Below are positions 24,954 to 33,583 of a DNA stretch of 48,389 nucleotides, one piece after another (positions within the stretch are counted from its first letter, which is position 1; each line of letters opens with the position of its first letter). Source of the DNA: Dactylosporangium sp. AC04546. GTDB taxonomy: Bacteria; Actinomycetota; Actinomycetes; Mycobacteriales; Micromonosporaceae. The position numbers and the translations under genes were made by a program. Below the pieces are notes generated by a model. The model made no database searches and was not told the origin of the DNA. It saw only the letters and a list, made by a program, of their open reading frames with translations. Where the stretch lies: the NCBI RefSeq assembly GCF_022095675.1, contig NZ_JAHYSG010000093.1:1-48389 (forward strand). Direction: 5' to 3'.

Positions 24954-24983
24954 CGTGAATGTGTTGAACGCTCCGCATTCACG
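24954..24983. promoter_or_regulatory. Candidate operator upstream of the cyclase gene
   Basis: Perfect 8-base inverted repeat CGTGAATG (24954-24961) and CATTCACG (24976-24983) with a 14-base spacer, 46 bases before the chosen start of the cyclase gene. Its size and position suit a dimeric regulator. Confidence 0.45.
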
Positions 24984-25029
24984 CGATCCCTGTCCGTACA
25001 CCTGGTCGGTGCGTCGCCGCCGTGTGAGG

Positions 25030-28000
25030 ATGGGTCTCTCAGCGAGTTCGGGAGTGTCGGCGATTTCCAGTCAGTGCGCACGCTGCGGCCGTCAGGCGGG
25101 CGAGGGCGACCGGTTCTGCGGCGGTTGCGGCGCCGAGCTGACGCCGGCCTGCGCCAACTGCGGCCGCGCCCTGAGCCAGGACGCCGCCTTCTGCACCGGC
25201 TGCGGCACGCCGGTCGGGCGCACCGCGGCGGCCCGGGCCGAGCGCCCGATCGGCCGCGCGACGGTCCCGATCCCGGCCCCGCGCAGCGAGGACCGGCGGC
25301 GCATCAGCGTGCTGTTCGTCGACCTGATCGACTTCACGCCGTATGTCGAGCGCGCCGACCCGGAGCTGGTCCGCGAGCTCCAGCAGGGCTTCTTCTCGAC
25401 GGCCCGCGAGGTCATCGGGCAGTACGGCGGGGTGGTCGAGAAGTACATCGGCGACGCGGTCATGGCGCTGTTCGGCGCGCCGGTCGCCACCGAGACCGAC
25501 GCCGTGCGCTGCGTGCGCGCCGGCCTGGAGCTCCAGCGCGTCCTGACCCGCTACGCGAGCACCGCCGACGGCGAGCGCGCGCTGCGCTTCCGGGTCGGCG
25601 TCGCCACCGGCGAGGCGCTGGTCGACGTGGCCGCGGCCCGCGACGGCGGCCAGGCGATCGTCGCCGGCGACGTGGTCAACACCGCCTCCCGCCTGCAGTC
25701 GCTCGCCCCGCCGGGTGGCGTGCTGGTCTGCGGCACGACGTACGGGCTGACCAAGTCCTCGATCCGCTACGAGGCCCAGCCGCCGGCCACGCTGCGCGGC
25801 CGCTCCACGCCGACCGAGGTGTGGCTGGCCCTCGCGCCGCTGCGGCGCAACCATCCCGACCGTGAGGCCGGCTCGACGCCGCTGGTCAACCGCCAGCACG
25901 AGCTCAGCCTGCTGGTCAACGCGCTGTACCGGGGCCTGCGCGAGCGCACCCCGCAGCTGGTCACCGTGGTCGGCCACGCCGGCATCGGCAAGAGCCGGCT
26001 GGTCCACGAGCTGTTCCTGCACGCCGAGCGGCTGTTCGACACGCCCGTGGCCTGGCGCACCGGCCGCTGCCCGCCGTTCGGGGAGAACGTGACGTATGCG
26101 GCGCTGGCCGACATCGTCAAGGGCCAGAGCGGCATCCTCGACACCGACAGCGCCGAGACGACCCGCGAGCGGCTCGACACGACCCTGGCCACGATCGTCG
26201 GGCCCTCGGAGGCCGAGCGGCTCGCCGAGGCGCTCAGCCCGCTGGTCGGCCTGGCTGGGCCGAAGCTCGCCCCCGACGAGACCGAGTCGGCGTGGCGGCG
26301 CTTCGTCGTGGCGCTCGCCGCGCACCGCCCGACCGTCCTGGTCTTCGAGGATCTGCACTGGGCCGACGAGTCGATGATCCGCTTCGTCGAACGCCTCGGC
26401 GCCTCGGTGCGCGATGTCCCGCTGCTGCTGCTGTGCACGGCGCGCCCGGAGTTCCTGGAGCGCAACCCGAGCTGGGCCGGGGCGGTGGCCGGGTCGGTCA
26501 CGATCACGCTGCCGCCGCTGCGCGACTCCGAGATCGCGACCATGTACGCCCACCTGCTCGGGCAGGCGGCCTTCCCGTCCCCGTCGCTCAACTCACTGGT
26601 CGAGCTCGCGGACGGCAACCCGCTCTATGCCCTGGAGTACACCCGCATGCTCGCCGAGCAGGGCAACCTCCGGGCCACCGATGCGCTCGACCGGGCGCTG
26701 CCGATGCCCGACAGCGTCCACGCCGTCATCGCCAACCGGGTCGACCTGCTCGACGCGGCCGACCGGGCCGTGCTGCAGGCCGCCGCGGTCGTCGGCATGA
26801 ACTTCTGGCCGGGCGCGGTCGGCGCCGCCATGAGCCGCCCGTCCGACGGCATCGAGCGCTCACTGCGCCGGCTGGAGCAGCGCGACCTCATCCACGAGCA
26901 GGCCGCCTCGACGATGGCCGGCCAGACCGAGTACCGCTTCGGCCACGTCCTGGTCCGTGACGTCTGCTACCAGCGGCTCCCCCGCACCGAGCGGGTCGCC
27001 CGGCACGAGCTCACCGCCGAGTGGCTCGACGGCGTGGCCACCGACCGGGACACCGACCTCGCCGAGGTGGTCGCCAACCACCGCTACACGGCGTACGAGA
27101 TCGCGCGCTCGCTGGGGCTGGACGCCGCGCGCTACAGCGTGCCCGCCCGCGAGGCCCTGCACCGCGCCGCCCGGCGCACCTACGCGCTGCACGCCCTCGA
27201 CGCCGCCGGCGCCTACGCCGGCAAGGCCCTGGCGCTGTGCGACGACGAGACCGACCCGCTGGAGCGGCTGCGCATCGAGCAGCTGGCCACCGAGATCCGC
27301 TTCTACGCCGATCCGGAGGGCTTCCTCGGTACCGGCGGCGCCGAGCAGCTGGTGAGCCTGGCCGAACGGCTGTACGCCGCGGGCGACCAGGCCGGCGCGG
27401 CCCGGGCGTGGACCGCGCGCGGCCAGGCGGCCTGGCTGCGCGCCGACCGCCTCGACGCGCTGTCCTGCCTCGACCGGGCGGTCGAGCTCTTTGACGAGCT
27501 GCCCGACGACCCGGCCAAGGCCGACGCGTACGCCGAGCTGGGCCGCCTGCACATGCTGAACTTCGAGGTCGAGCCCGCCGTCGCCGCGGCCAGCGCGGCC
27601 GCCGAGATCGCCGACCGGCTGGGCCTGGTCGAGGTGGCCACGAGCGCCCGCATCACGATCGGCACGGCGCTGTTCCAGGCCGGCGACCGGGCCGGGCTGG
27701 TCGAGCTGCAGTCCGCCCTGGAGGTCTGCCGCGAGCAGCGGCTGCAGTCCGAGCACCGCGCGCTGCGCAACGTCTCCTGGGCGCTGCGCGAGGACGGCGA
27801 CTGGACGGCCTCGCAGGCCCTGCTGGAGGACAGCCGCAACGCCGTCCCCGGCAGCCGCACGCTCACCACCGGCTACTCCGACGTCGCCCAGAGCGCCTAC
27901 TTCACCGGCGACTGGCCGGCCCTCATCAAGGCCGCCGAGGCCGCGAGCGCCGAGTCCGGCTCCGAGTGGGACCTGCAGATCGTCGGCGCGCACGCCTGGA

Positions 28001-28602
28001 TGAACATCCTGTCGTCGCTCGACCCGGAGCCGGTCGACGACGGCATCGAGGAGCTGCTCGCCGCCGGCCGGCGCAGCGGCTTCTACCGCCTCCAGTGGAC
28101 CGTCCTGGGCCACGGCGCACTGTCCCGGGCCCTGCAGGGCCGCTCCCGGGAGGCCGAGGCGCTCATCGTCGAGCTGGCCAAGACGTGGCGCGAGGTGCGC
28201 GCGATCGCCAGCGGCGAGTGGATCGACGCGACCGCCCACGCCGCCGTGCTCTCCGGCCGGGTGGCGATGATCGCGGTCCGCGACATGCTGGCCGACGTGC
28301 CGCACCGCACGCCGTGGGTCGAGGCGGCGCTGCGCACGATCACCGGCGCGATCGCGTTCGTCGACGACGACCACGCCCGGGCGGCCGACATGCACCTGGC
28401 CGCGGCCGAGCTCTACGCCGAGATTCCCAACGCCTCCGCCCGGGCGCTGTCGCTGACCTGGGCGGTGCATGCGCTGGTCCGGATCGGTGACGACGAGCGC
28501 CTGGAGCCGTGGCGCGCCGAGCTGGTCGCCTTCGCCGGCCAGGCCCGGGCCCCGCGCCTGCTCCAGCTGGCCGGCCTCCCGCCCGTCCAGCCGGAGGGCT
28601 AG
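25030..28602 (+). CDS. Zinc-ribbon / class III adenylate cyclase / ATPase / TPR-like signalling protein
   Basis: About 1190 residues. Two zinc ribbons come first (CARCG...FCGGCG, CANCG...FCTGCG, residues 16-59). A class III cyclase domain follows with metal Asp98 (FVDLIDFT) and Asp142 (IGDAVMALFG), Lys138 and Asp214 that specify adenine, and Asn217/Arg221 (VVNTASRLQ), so it should be active. Next is a STAND-type ATPase with Walker A VGHAGIGKS (314-322) and Walker B TVLVFEDLHWADES. The C-terminal half is helical, TPR-like repeats. It probably makes cAMP in response to a ligand sensed by the repeats, and sits beside a CRP-type receptor. Starts at 25030 (ATG) or 25054 (GTG) are both possible. 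Confidence 0.9.
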   Translation: MGLSASSGVSAISSQCARCGRQAGEGDRFCGGCGAELTPACANCGRALSQDAAFCTGCGTPVGRTAAARAERPIGRATVPIPAPRSEDRRRISVLFVDLIDFTPYVERADPELVRELQQGFFSTAREVIGQYGGVVEKYIGDAVMALFGAPVATETDAVRCVRAGLELQRVLTRYASTADGERALRFRVGVATGEALVDVAAARDGGQAIVAGDVVNTASRLQSLAPPGGVLVCGTTYGLTKSSIRYEAQPPATLRGRSTPTEVWLALAPLRRNHPDREAGSTPLVNRQHELSLLVNALYRGLRERTPQLVTVVGHAGIGKSRLVHELFLHAERLFDTPVAWRTGRCPPFGENVTYAALADIVKGQSGILDTDSAETTRERLDTTLATIVGPSEAERLAEALSPLVGLAGPKLAPDETESAWRRFVVALAAHRPTVLVFEDLHWADESMIRFVERLGASVRDVPLLLLCTARPEFLERNPSWAGAVAGSVTITLPPLRDSEIATMYAHLLGQAAFPSPSLNSLVELADGNPLYALEYTRMLAEQGNLRATDALDRALPMPDSVHAVIANRVDLLDAADRAVLQAAAVVGMNFWPGAVGAAMSRPSDGIERSLRRLEQRDLIHEQAASTMAGQTEYRFGHVLVRDVCYQRLPRTERVARHELTAEWLDGVATDRDTDLAEVVANHRYTAYEIARSLGLDAARYSVPAREALHRAARRTYALHALDAAGAYAGKALALCDDETDPLERLRIEQLATEIRFYADPEGFLGTGGAEQLVSLAERLYAAGDQAGAARAWTARGQAAWLRADRLDALSCLDRAVELFDELPDDPAKADAYAELGRLHMLNFEVEPAVAAASAAAEIADRLGLVEVATSARITIGTALFQAGDRAGLVELQSALEVCREQRLQSEHRALRNVSWALREDGDWTASQALLEDSRNAVPGSRTLTTGYSDVAQSAYFTGDWPALIKAAEAASAESGSEWDLQIVGAHAWMNILSSLDPEPVDDGIEELLAAGRRSGFYRLQWTVLGHGALSRALQGRSREAEALIVELAKTWREVRAIASGEWIDATAHAAVLSGRVAMIAVRDMLADVPHRTPWVEAALRTITGAIAFVDDDHARAADMHLAAAELYAEIPNASARALSLTWAVHALVRIGDDERLEPWRAELVAFAGQARAPRLLQLAGLPPVQPEG

Positions 28603-29294
28603 GCCGCCACCGGCTCTTTGGCGGCCGCGTTCTTGACCTTCTGGGCGTACATGTCGATGTACTCGCGGCCGGACAGGACCATGAGCTCGTACATGATCTC
28701 GTCGGTCACGGCCCGCTCGATGAACCGGTCCCCCGACATTCCCGCATAGCGCGAAAAATCGAGGGCAGTACCAAACCGGATGTGCACCCGCTTGAGGTTC
28801 GGCAGCCGCTGCCCGATCGGTTGGACCTTGTCCATGTTCATCATCGCCACCGGTACCACCGGAGCCCCCGACTCCAGCGCGAGCCGGGCCACTCCCGTCT
28901 TGCCCCGGTAGAGCCGCCCGTCGGGCGAACGGGTCCCCTCCGGGTAGATGCCGAAGATCCCGCCCGCCCGCAGGATCCCGAGCCCGACCTCCAGGGCGGC
29001 CCGCGCCGCCTTGCCGCCGGAGCGGTCGATCGGGACCTGGCCGGTGCCGGCGAAGAAGAGCTTGGTCAGCCAGCCCTTCAGGCCTTTTCCGGTGAAGTAC
29101 TCCGCTTTGGCCGGGAACGTCACCCGGCGCCGGACGCTGAGCGGCATGAATATCGAGTCGGCGAAGGAGAGGTGGTTGCTGGCGATGATCACCGGCCCCT
29201 CGGCCGGGACGTGCTCCAAGCCTTCCACCTTCGGGCGGAAGACGAGCTTCAACACAGGCCCGAGGACGATGTACTTCAGGAGCCAGTAGAGCAC
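28599..29294 (-). CDS. 1-acylglycerol-3-phosphate acyltransferase (PlsC) family
   Basis: 231 residues. Motif I is ASNHLSFADSIFMP (NHxxxxD), motif II GTGQVPIDRSGG, motif III IYPEGTRSPDGRLYRGKTG, and motif IV APVVPVAM. It transfers an acyl chain to lysophosphatidic acid or a related acceptor at the membrane face. The N-terminal hydrophobic stretch (LYWLLKYIVLGPVLKLVF) is a membrane anchor. The GTG at 29294 with AAAGG upstream is chosen; a longer reading to 29369 lacks support. Its stop codon overlaps the convergent cyclase stop in the sequence CTAG. Confidence 0.92.
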   Translation of the reverse strand: MLYWLLKYIVLGPVLKLVFRPKVEGLEHVPAEGPVIIASNHLSFADSIFMPLSVRRRVTFPAKAEYFTGKGLKGWLTKLFFAGTGQVPIDRSGGKAARAALEVGLGILRAGGIFGIYPEGTRSPDGRLYRGKTGVARLALESGAPVVPVAMMNMDKVQPIGQRLPNLKRVHIRFGTALDFSRYAGMSGDRFIERAVTDEIMYELMVLSGREYIDMYAQKVKNAAAKEPVAA

Positions 29295-29472
29295 GGCCAA
29301 CCTTTCAAGATCGCGCGACAATCGGTGATGACCGTCGCAATGAGCGTACGAAGCAGTACGGCGCACCACAACGCACTCCCGGAAGCGGGCCCGGGCATGT
29401 CAGGATTTCGAGCAGCGGGAGTTTCGCGGCGCACCCGGCCGCCGCGTTGATCACCGCGGGGAGGGGCGAGTT

Positions 29473-30300
29473 GTGGCAGGGGGTGGGGCGCGGCGCGGCC
29501 GGCGTGACAACGGCCTGGTGGCGCAGGAGTACGCGGTGGTCGGGGACGTCGATCCCCGAGTCGGGGAGCATCTCCTCGACGTGCTGGCCGCGGGCGGCAT
29601 TGCCGCATATCTCCAGCCTGCCACCGATCTGCACCCGGTGACGCGCACCACGACGCTGCCCGCGCGCCCGACCGACCGGCTCTACGCTGATCGGGACCAC
29701 CTCGCCACGGCACGGGACTACCTCACCCAACTGACCTCCGTGCCGGAGCAGCACATCCCCCCGGCCGAGGCGGCCCAGCCGGCCACGGGCGGCCCGGAGC
29801 AGCAGGAGGCGAAGACGAGCCGCAAGTCCGACGACGAGACGTTCGCCAGCATCATCGCGGGCTTCCACACCACCGTCGATCCCACCAGCGCCCCCTGGCC
29901 CGCCGCCGAGGACCTCGACTCGTCCACCCCGGCGGTCGCCGACATGGACAACGAGCCGGCCCCGCGCTCCTCGCTGCGCCGGCCGTCGGAGTCCGTCGAC
30001 CGCTCGCTGCTCGACAGCCTCGACACGTTCGGCGCCGACCTGCCCGACGAGGAGGACGAGGGGTACACGCCGCCGCCACCGCCGCCGCTGCCCCGCTTCG
30101 CGCCGGCGACGGTGCTCGCCGTCCTGGGCCTGGTCGCCGGCCTGGTCCTGCTCTTCTGGCCGGACCTGCTGCCGCTCGGCGCGCAGACCACGCTCTTCCT
30201 CGGGTTCGCAGCCGTGCTGGCCGGGTTCGTCACGCTGATCCTCCGCCTGCGCCCGGGCGACGAGGAGGACGACGACCCGGACAACGGCGCCCGCGTCTAG
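29473..30300 (+). CDS. Membrane-anchored acidic/proline-rich protein, unknown function
   Basis: 275 residues. The N-terminal portion (EYAVVGDVDPRVGEHLLDVLAAGGIAAYLQPATDL) looks like a small alpha/beta domain. A disordered acidic stretch and a proline run (YTPPPPPPLPR) follow, then two membrane helices (VLAVLGLVAGLVLLFWPDLLPL, TLFLGFAAVLAGFVTLIL) and an acidic tail. The GTG at 29473 has AGGGG upstream. This arrangement is frequent in Micromonosporaceae but has no assigned role that I know of. Confidence 0.72.
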   Translation: MAGGGARRGRRDNGLVAQEYAVVGDVDPRVGEHLLDVLAAGGIAAYLQPATDLHPVTRTTTLPARPTDRLYADRDHLATARDYLTQLTSVPEQHIPPAEAAQPATGGPEQQEAKTSRKSDDETFASIIAGFHTTVDPTSAPWPAAEDLDSSTPAVADMDNEPAPRSSLRRPSESVDRSLLDSLDTFGADLPDEEDEGYTPPPPPPLPRFAPATVLAVLGLVAGLVLLFWPDLLPLGAQTTLFLGFAAVLAGFVTLILRLRPGDEEDDDPDNGARV

Positions 30301-31101
30301 CTAACGTGCCTTCTCCAGCCAGTCGAGGATCGCGTCGATCGGCTCCTGCCAGCGCGCGTCCAGCATGAGGTCGTGCCCCATGCCCGGGAACAGCAGCGGC
30401 GAGCCGCCGTAGCGGCGGGCCGCCCACTCCAGCGCCGACCCGGCCACGATCTTGTCGTCTGGGCTGCCGACCACGAGCACCGGCGGGTCGCCGACCGGCG
30501 CCTCCGGCTGGTGGCGGCGGATCAGCTGGCGCTGGGCGCCGGACGGCACCCGCTGCAGCCGCCGGGCGTACCCCTGGGCGACGCTGCTCTGCAGCCCCCG
30601 GCTGAACAGCTGGGAGGCCGACAGCGACACCCGCCCGCCGAACAGGCCGGGCAGCGTGCCGCCCGGGTTGCGCCGCAGCATGCCGAACGCCGTGCCGAGG
30701 CCGCCGAAGACGGGCGAGACGAGCACCCCGGCGCGCACCGGGTAGCGGGCCATGGCCATGGCCACGACCAGTGCCCCAGCGCCGTGCCCGACGAGCACCG
30801 CCTGCTTGGGCAGCCCCGCGGCGACCTGGGTGACGTCGTGGACGTAGTCGCGCAGGCGCGCCTGCGGGTCGGCGCCGCTTCCGCCGTGGCCGCGGAGGCT
30901 CATGGTGTACCCCGGGAAGCCGCGCGAGGCGGTGTGCTCCAGCCAGTGCTGGGCGAAGGCCCAGGCACCGTGCCCGTAGCCGGGGACGAACAGCACGGGC
31001 GGCCCGTGCTCGGCACCGTCCGGCGCCGCGTCCAGCACCTCGCGCTTGACCGTGGCCGGTGGGTCGGCCCACTCGTCGGAGCGCATCACCCGCGTGGTCA
31101 A
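30301..31101 (-). CDS. Alpha/beta-hydrolase fold protein with nucleophile Ser replaced by Gly
   Basis: 266 residues. The fold shows VLFVPGYGHGAWAF (oxyanion region), GYTMSLRGHGGSG, the nucleophile elbow VLVGHGAGALVVA, the acid PVLVVGSPDDKIV, and the histidine FPGMGHDLMLD. In active enzymes the elbow is GHSAG; here codons GGG CAC GGC GCT GGG give GHGAG, so the catalytic serine is absent. It overlaps the upstream monooxygenase stop by four bases. The TTG at 31101 has GGAGG 7 bases upstream; an ATG at 31086 is the alternative. It may be a non-hydrolytic lyase or binding protein. Confidence 0.85.
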   Translation of the reverse strand: MTTRVMRSDEWADPPATVKREVLDAAPDGAEHGPPVLFVPGYGHGAWAFAQHWLEHTASRGFPGYTMSLRGHGGSGADPQARLRDYVHDVTQVAAGLPKQAVLVGHGAGALVVAMAMARYPVRAGVLVSPVFGGLGTAFGMLRRNPGGTLPGLFGGRVSLSASQLFSRGLQSSVAQGYARRLQRVPSGAQRQLIRRHQPEAPVGDPPVLVVGSPDDKIVAGSALEWAARRYGGSPLLFPGMGHDLMLDARWQEPIDAILDWLEKAR

Positions 31102-32522
31102 CGGACCGCCTCCAGCTCGTGCAGGGACTTCTCCAGCTCGCGCAGGTACACGAAGTGGCTGACCTCGAACCAGTGCCGCGTCGACTCGGTGACCCTGCCC
31201 TGGGTGTACCGCCGGTCGCCGTCCTGCCGCAGCCGCGCGTAGAGGGCCTGGGCCTTGTCGGGCGAGGCGTCGAGCACCCGCAGCCACTGCGCGATGAACA
31301 CCGTCTGCCAGTGCGACAGCGTGAACAGCGCCGAGTCGGGCTGCAGCAGCCCGGCGACGGCCAGCGTGGGATGGGTGCGCGAGAGCATCTGCAGGGCCAG
31401 CCGGGGCCGCCCGGCGCCGTCGGTGGACAGCAGCTCCGGGGCGAGGAACTCGAAGCGCGGCAGGTACCCGGTCGCGAACACCACCAGGTCGGGCTCGATC
31501 ACGGTGCCGTCGGCCAGCGTCACGTCGCTGTGGCCGAACTCCTTGACGTCGGGCACCGGCGCGATGCCGCCGTGGCCCAGGTAGTACGGCAGCTGGCTGT
31601 TGACCAGCGGGTGCATCTCCAGGATGCCGTGCTCGGGCCGGGGCAGCCCGAAGCGGGTGAGGTCGCCGACCGTCATCTTGATCGTGCGGTGCAGCAGCCA
31701 CTGCCGCAGCTTGAACGGCAGCCGCATCGCCAGGATCCGGTCGTTGACCTGGTCGGCCGGCTTGCCGAGGGCGAACTTCGGCGCGTACCAGTACCCCCGC
31801 CGGGTCGAGTGCCAGCACTTCGCCGCCTGCTGGGCCGCCTCGACCGCGATGTCGCAGCCGGTGTTGCCCGCCCCCACGACGAGGACCTTCTTCCCGCGTA
31901 GCTGGGAGGCGTCCTTGTACTGGCTGGCGTGGATCACCTTGCCGCGGAAGTCGGCCAGCCCCTCGTACTCGGGCATCTTCGGCGCCCAGTTGTGCCCGTT
32001 GGCGGCGACCACGGCGGCGTAGCGCATGGTCCGCGGCGCTCCCCCGCGCGAGCCCTTCACGGTCACGTCCCACCGCGGCGGCCCGCCGTGCGCGTCCTCG
32101 GCCGGCTCGACCCGGGCGACCTCGGTGCCGAACCAGATGTGGTCCCGCAGCGAGAAGTGGTCGGCGTAGCGCTCGAAGTAGGCGAGCAGCTGGGAGTGGT
32201 GCGGGTAGTCGGGCCAGTCGTCGGGCATCGGGAAGTCGGGGAACTGGGTGAACGGCTTGGACGAGATGAGGTGGGTGCTGCTGTAGACCGGGCTGCGGTC
32301 GTGCCGCCAGTTCCAGGCCCCGCCGACGCCGGTCTCACGCTCGTAGCAGTCGACCCCGAACCCGGCCTCGCGCAGGTTCTTGATCGCCGTCAGCCCGGTC
32401 CCACCGGCCCCGATGACACAGACGGTGTCCCCGCGGTCGTAGACGGGCTGCCCGTCCCGCCAGTGCGTCGCGTTCCCGGCAAGCTCAGATGCAAAGTCGT
32501 CGAATCGCCCGTCCGAACCCAC
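31098..32522 (-). CDS. Flavin-containing monooxygenase
   Basis: About 474 residues. FAD motif VCVIGAGGTGLTAIKNLREAG, the signature FRGKVIHASQY (FxGxxxHxxxY, flavin monooxygenase type), NADPH motif VLVVGAGNTGCDIAVEAA, and the ATG-type motif VVFATGYLPRF. It uses NADPH and oxygen to oxygenate a soft nucleophile or ketone; the substrate is unknown. The start is uncertain: GTG at 32522 has GGAG upstream and leaves room for promoters. ATG at 32609 would leave only 10 bases to the divergent gene. It is coupled to the downstream hydrolase-like gene. Confidence 0.88.
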   Translation of the reverse strand: MGSDGRFDDFASELAGNATHWRDGQPVYDRGDTVCVIGAGGTGLTAIKNLREAGFGVDCYERETGVGGAWNWRHDRSPVYSSTHLISSKPFTQFPDFPMPDDWPDYPHHSQLLAYFERYADHFSLRDHIWFGTEVARVEPAEDAHGGPPRWDVTVKGSRGGAPRTMRYAAVVAANGHNWAPKMPEYEGLADFRGKVIHASQYKDASQLRGKKVLVVGAGNTGCDIAVEAAQQAAKCWHSTRRGYWYAPKFALGKPADQVNDRILAMRLPFKLRQWLLHRTIKMTVGDLTRFGLPRPEHGILEMHPLVNSQLPYYLGHGGIAPVPDVKEFGHSDVTLADGTVIEPDLVVFATGYLPRFEFLAPELLSTDGAGRPRLALQMLSRTHPTLAVAGLLQPDSALFTLSHWQTVFIAQWLRVLDASPDKAQALYARLRQDGDRRYTQGRVTESTRHWFEVSHFVYLRELEKSLHELEAVR

Positions 32523-32619
32523 CGCGCCCGTCTCCGCTCTCCGCCGATTCCTGCGCGCAGATACTCGTCCGATCCCCGGGGGTTTGTCCAGTCCCGACCA
32601 TAGGGCCATAATGTGAGGC

Positions 32620-32940
32620 GTGAGCCGCCTGTCGTACGAACAGCGCCGCCCCTGGACCCTCCCCGACACCCTGGACGAGCTGCGGGGCCCCACCCACGGC
32701 GTCGTCTGCCTGCCGAACCATCTCGACTGGTCCGAGCAGCGCGTCTACGACCTCGACAACCCCAAACATCTCGGCGTCATGTACGAGATCGTGATCCGGG
32801 AATCGACGACCCCGGCCGATCAGCGCCGCTATCTCGACGGGCCGACGCTGCGCGCCGTCTGGCACCGGCTGTGGCTTCCGCGGTTCGTCCGCGAACTGTG
32901 GGAATCGCGCTTCCCCGAGCTGCGCGTGGCAGGCCACTAG
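32620..32940 (+). CDS. Putative partner/antitoxin of the AbiEii-like nucleotidyltransferase
   Basis: 106 residues, GTG start. The sequence (PWTLPDTLDELRGPTHGVVCLPNHLDWSEQRVYDLDNPKHLGVMYEIVIRES ... YLDGPTLRAVWHRLWLPRFVRELWESRFPEL) is not one I recognise. It ends two bases before the nucleotidyltransferase gene, so the two were translated together. In type IV toxin-antitoxin modules an upstream small gene of this position encodes the antitoxin; this role is inference from context. Confidence 0.7.
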   Translation: MSRLSYEQRRPWTLPDTLDELRGPTHGVVCLPNHLDWSEQRVYDLDNPKHLGVMYEIVIRESTTPADQRRYLDGPTLRAVWHRLWLPRFVRELWESRFPELRVAGH

Positions 32941-32942
32941 CG

Positions 32943-33583
32943 ATGCTGCCGCTGCACTCCCGAATGATCCGGGTGGCGCTGCGAGCGATCGACTCCTACG
33001 GGTTCTGCCTGGCCGGCGGCTACGCCATGCAGGTGCACGGCTTCGTGAGCCGGACCTCCGAGGACGTCGACCTCTTCACCACCATGGCCTCGGCCAAGCA
33101 CTTCCCGAAGGCGGTAAGGCGGTCACGGAGGCGCTGACCAGCGACGGCCTGACCTGCGAGCTCACGCTGCGGTTCGAGACCTTCGCCCGGTTCGCCGTCG
33201 GCGACCCGGCGACCGGCGAGACCACCAAACTCGAACTCGGCGCGGACTGGCGCGCGAAGAACCCGGTCGCGCTCGCGATCGGTCCCGTGCTCCATCCCGA
33301 CGACGCCGTCGCGAACAAGGTGAACGCCCTGTTCAACCGGGCCGCGTTCCGCGATTTCATCGACGTCCACGGAGCACTGACCGACGGGCGGTACACCCCG
33401 GAGGACCTGCTCCGGTTGGGCGGCGAGCACCACGCCGGGTTCAACGCGCCGTACTTCGCTCAAGCACTCCGGTCGATCGACCGGTTCGACGAGCTGGCGT
33501 ACCGCGTCTACGGCCTCACCGACGAGCAGGGTGAGGCCATCACGCGGCGGATGCTCGCCTGGGCGGACGAGATCGAGGGCTAG
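32943..33583 (+). pseudogene. Frameshifted AbiEii/AbiGii-type nucleotidyltransferase toxin
   Basis: Reading from ATG 32943 gives MLPLHSRMIRVALRAIDSYG, then the nucleotidyltransferase motif LAGGYAMQVHGFVSRTSEDVDLFTT. At about 33110-33120 the frame is lost and runs to a stop at 33135-33137. The remainder continues in another frame (AVTEALTSDGLTCELTLRF ... VANKVNALFNRAAFRDFIDVHGAL ... LAWADEIEG). One extra base in GCGGTAAGGCGG would restore a full-length protein of about 213 residues. Either the gene is broken by a single-base deletion or the sequence has an error. The fold is that of MenT/AbiEii toxins, which modify tRNA or other targets. Confidence 0.82.

Noticed and set aside
30301..31101. 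Sequence misreading as the cause of the missing serine in the hydrolase
   Set aside because: The codon GGC sits in an uninterrupted frame with correct flanking residues; a single substitution error cannot be excluded but nothing suggests it.
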